From NCBI GenBank assembly GCA_023375785.1, contig SZWC01000807.1, positions 84,271-148,270 of the forward strand: a stretch of 64,000 nucleotides of DNA. The letters run 5' to 3'. Below the pieces are notes generated by a model, which saw only the letters and a program-made list of their open reading frames with translations, was not told the DNA's origin and searched no databases. The position numbers were made by a program, and so were the translations under genes. Source of the stretch: Penium margaritaceum (lineage: Eukaryota > Streptophyta > Zygnematophyceae > Desmidiales > Peniaceae). The first letter of the stretch is position 1; each line of letters starts with the position of its first letter. Of the stretch, positions 62,201-64,000 are shown piece after piece.

Positions 62201-64000
62201 GATATGAAATAGGAAGTACAAAGACCTTCAATAAGTAGTGGCACGGAGTGACTACCATGCACAATGACCAACCAAAGTAGGCATATGTTACTGATTATGA
62301 CCAAAGTAGTTCACTATGTGTGGTCAACGTTGACGACGCATAATGTAAGTCTCAAATGGTCAATGGGGAAAATAATGGTTTGGTAATACTAGTTATCAAC
62401 TAGCAAGTACAAATACCTTTAATAAGTAGTGGCACGTTGTAGCTACCATGCACAATGACCAACCAAAGTAATAACATGTCACTGTCCATGACAAAAGAAT
62501 TTCACCATGTGTGGTCTATGTTGACAACTCAAAAAACGAGTCACAAAATGGACAGAGGGCGAAATAATGGTTTGGAAATACTACGTATTGACTAGCAAGT
62601 GATAAGACCTTCACTCAGTCGCGGCATAGTGTGGCTACCATGCATAATGACCAACCAATGTAGGCATATGTCACTGACCATGCCTAAACAATCTAACTAT
62701 GCGTGGTCAACGTTGACAACTCATTATACATGTCAGAAATGGTCAGAGGGGGAAACATTGGTTTGGGAATACTAGTCATTGACTAGCAAGTACAGAGACC
62801 TTCAATATGTAGTGGCACACTGTGGCTACCATACGCAATGACCAATCACTGTAGGCATATGTCACTGACCATGACTAAAGAATTTCACTATGTGTGGTCA
62901 GCATGGACAACTCACAATACGAGTCACAAATAGCATGAGGGGGAAACAATGGTATAAGACTACTAGGTATCAACTAGCAAGTACAGATACCTGCAATCAG
63001 TAGTGGCACGGAGTGGCTACCATGCACAATGACCAACTAGAAAGTACAAATATGTTAAAAAAGCAGTGGTATGGTGTGGGTACCCTGTACAATCACCAAC
63101 CAAAGTAGGCATATGTCACTGGCCATGACCAAAGGACTTCACTATGTTTTGTCAACGTTGACAACTCATAAAACGAGTCAAAAATGGTCAGAGGGGGCCA
63201 ACATTGTTTTGGGAATGTTACATATTGACTAGCAAGTACAAATACCTTCAATAAGTAGTGGCACGGTGTGGTTACCATGCACAATGACAACCAAAGTAGG
63301 CCCATGTCACTGACCATGACCAAAGAATTTCACTTTATGTGGTCAACGCTGACAACTCATAATACGAATCACAAAATGGCAGAGGGGGGAACAATACTTC
63401 GTGAATACTAGTTATTGACTGGCAAGTACAAAGACCTTTAATGAGTAGTTGCACAATGTGGCTAGCATGTACAATGGCCAACCAAAGTATGCATATGTCA
63501 CTGACTATGAAAATGAGTTTCACTATGTGTGGTCAACGTTGACAACCCATAACATGAGTCACAAATGGTCAGAGGGGGAAACAATGGTTTAGGAATAGGA
63601 GGTATCAACTAGCAAGTGCAAAGACCTTCAATAAGTAGTGGCAAGGTGAAGCTACCGTGCACAATGACCAACCAAAGTAGGCATTTGTCACTGACCATGA
63701 CCAAAGAATTTCACTATGTGTGGTCAACGTTGACAACTCCTTATGTGAGTCATAATTGGTCAGAGGGGGAAGAAATGGTCTGGCGGTACTAGTTATTTAC
63801 TAGCAAGTACAAAGAAGTTCAATAAGTAGTGGTATGGTGTGGCTACCATGCACAATGACCAACCAAAGTAGGCATATGTCACCGACAATGACCAAAGAAT
63901 TTCACTATGTGTGGTCAATGTTGAGAATTCAAAAGAATGTCATAAATGGTCAGAGGGGGAAACAATGGTTTGGGAATACTAGTTATCAACTAGAAAGTAC
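49880..64000 (+). repeat. Segmental duplication, second copy of 1670-21729
   Basis: The order and orientation of satellite A variants, the A/B junction (CCCTTGTTA, one base, GGAATACTTG) and satellite B variants are shared. The first copy carries the 5.7-kb Copia insertion and the second does not. The duplicated block is at least 14 kb and continues beyond the right edge. Confidence 0.92.
59250..64000 (+). repeat. Satellite B, copy 2 (runs off the right edge)
   Basis: The ~190-bp monomers are collinear with 16520-21729. The last bases of the window match the sequence ending at 21729. Differences by monomer-scale gain or loss include about 80 bp present here after 59315 and missing near 16584, part of a monomer missing near 63038, and a monomer present at 63330-63545 but missing near 21250. 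No genes are seen. Confidence 0.94.

Overview
The window is eukaryotic heterochromatin: about 56 kb of tandem satellite DNA, two Ty1/Copia LTR retrotransposons (one cut by the left edge), a small poly(A)-tailed insertion, and one non-repetitive island of about 1.45 kb. No host gene can be called with confidence. The Copia proteins, TG...CA LTRs, poly(A)-tailed retroinsertion and GT/AG splice-like signals indicate a nuclear genome. A plant or green-alga relative fits best, but nothing here identifies the species. There are four N positions or gaps (7670-7741, a single N at 9370, 23604-24126, 34671-34862).

Layout: 3-1100 is the 3' end of one Copia pol gene, followed by a PPT and the start of an LTR. 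1411-1560 is a cluster of five adjacent hairpins. 1670-5861 and 11570-16519 are an 11-bp satellite (A, core TTGCGCCCTAG), split by a 5.7-kb Copia element (5862-11564) with 700-bp LTRs. 16520-29420 is a ~190-bp satellite (B). It flips orientation at 29420/29421 and continues inverted to 33669. 33670-42652 is a second 11-bp satellite (C), which includes a 33-bp higher-order block and 29 apparently identical copies of a 132-bp higher-order unit. 42653-44104 is the unique island. 44105-48950 is a 10-bp satellite (D) with a ~1,830-bp higher-order period and a 99-bp retroinsertion. 48951-59249 and 59250-64000 are second copies of A and B.

The main structural result is a segmental duplication of at least 14 kb: 1670-21729 matches 49880-64000 in order and orientation. 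The second copy has an empty site where the first carries the Copia element, so the element arrived after the duplication. The monomers of A, C (reverse strand) and D share a core, AGTTGYRC, so three arrays that look different probably descend from one minisatellite.

The full-length Copia element encodes gag with a zinc knuckle, protease, integrase, RT and RNase H in one frame. It is broken by three in-frame stops, an assembly gap and loss of the first integrase catalytic Asp. Its LTR carries heat-shock-element-like sites upstream of a TATA box and a tRNA-like A-box/B-box pair. Its primer-binding site resembles the internal (half) initiator-tRNA type. The many long open frames inside the satellites are consequences of repeat periodicity and are not annotated as genes.
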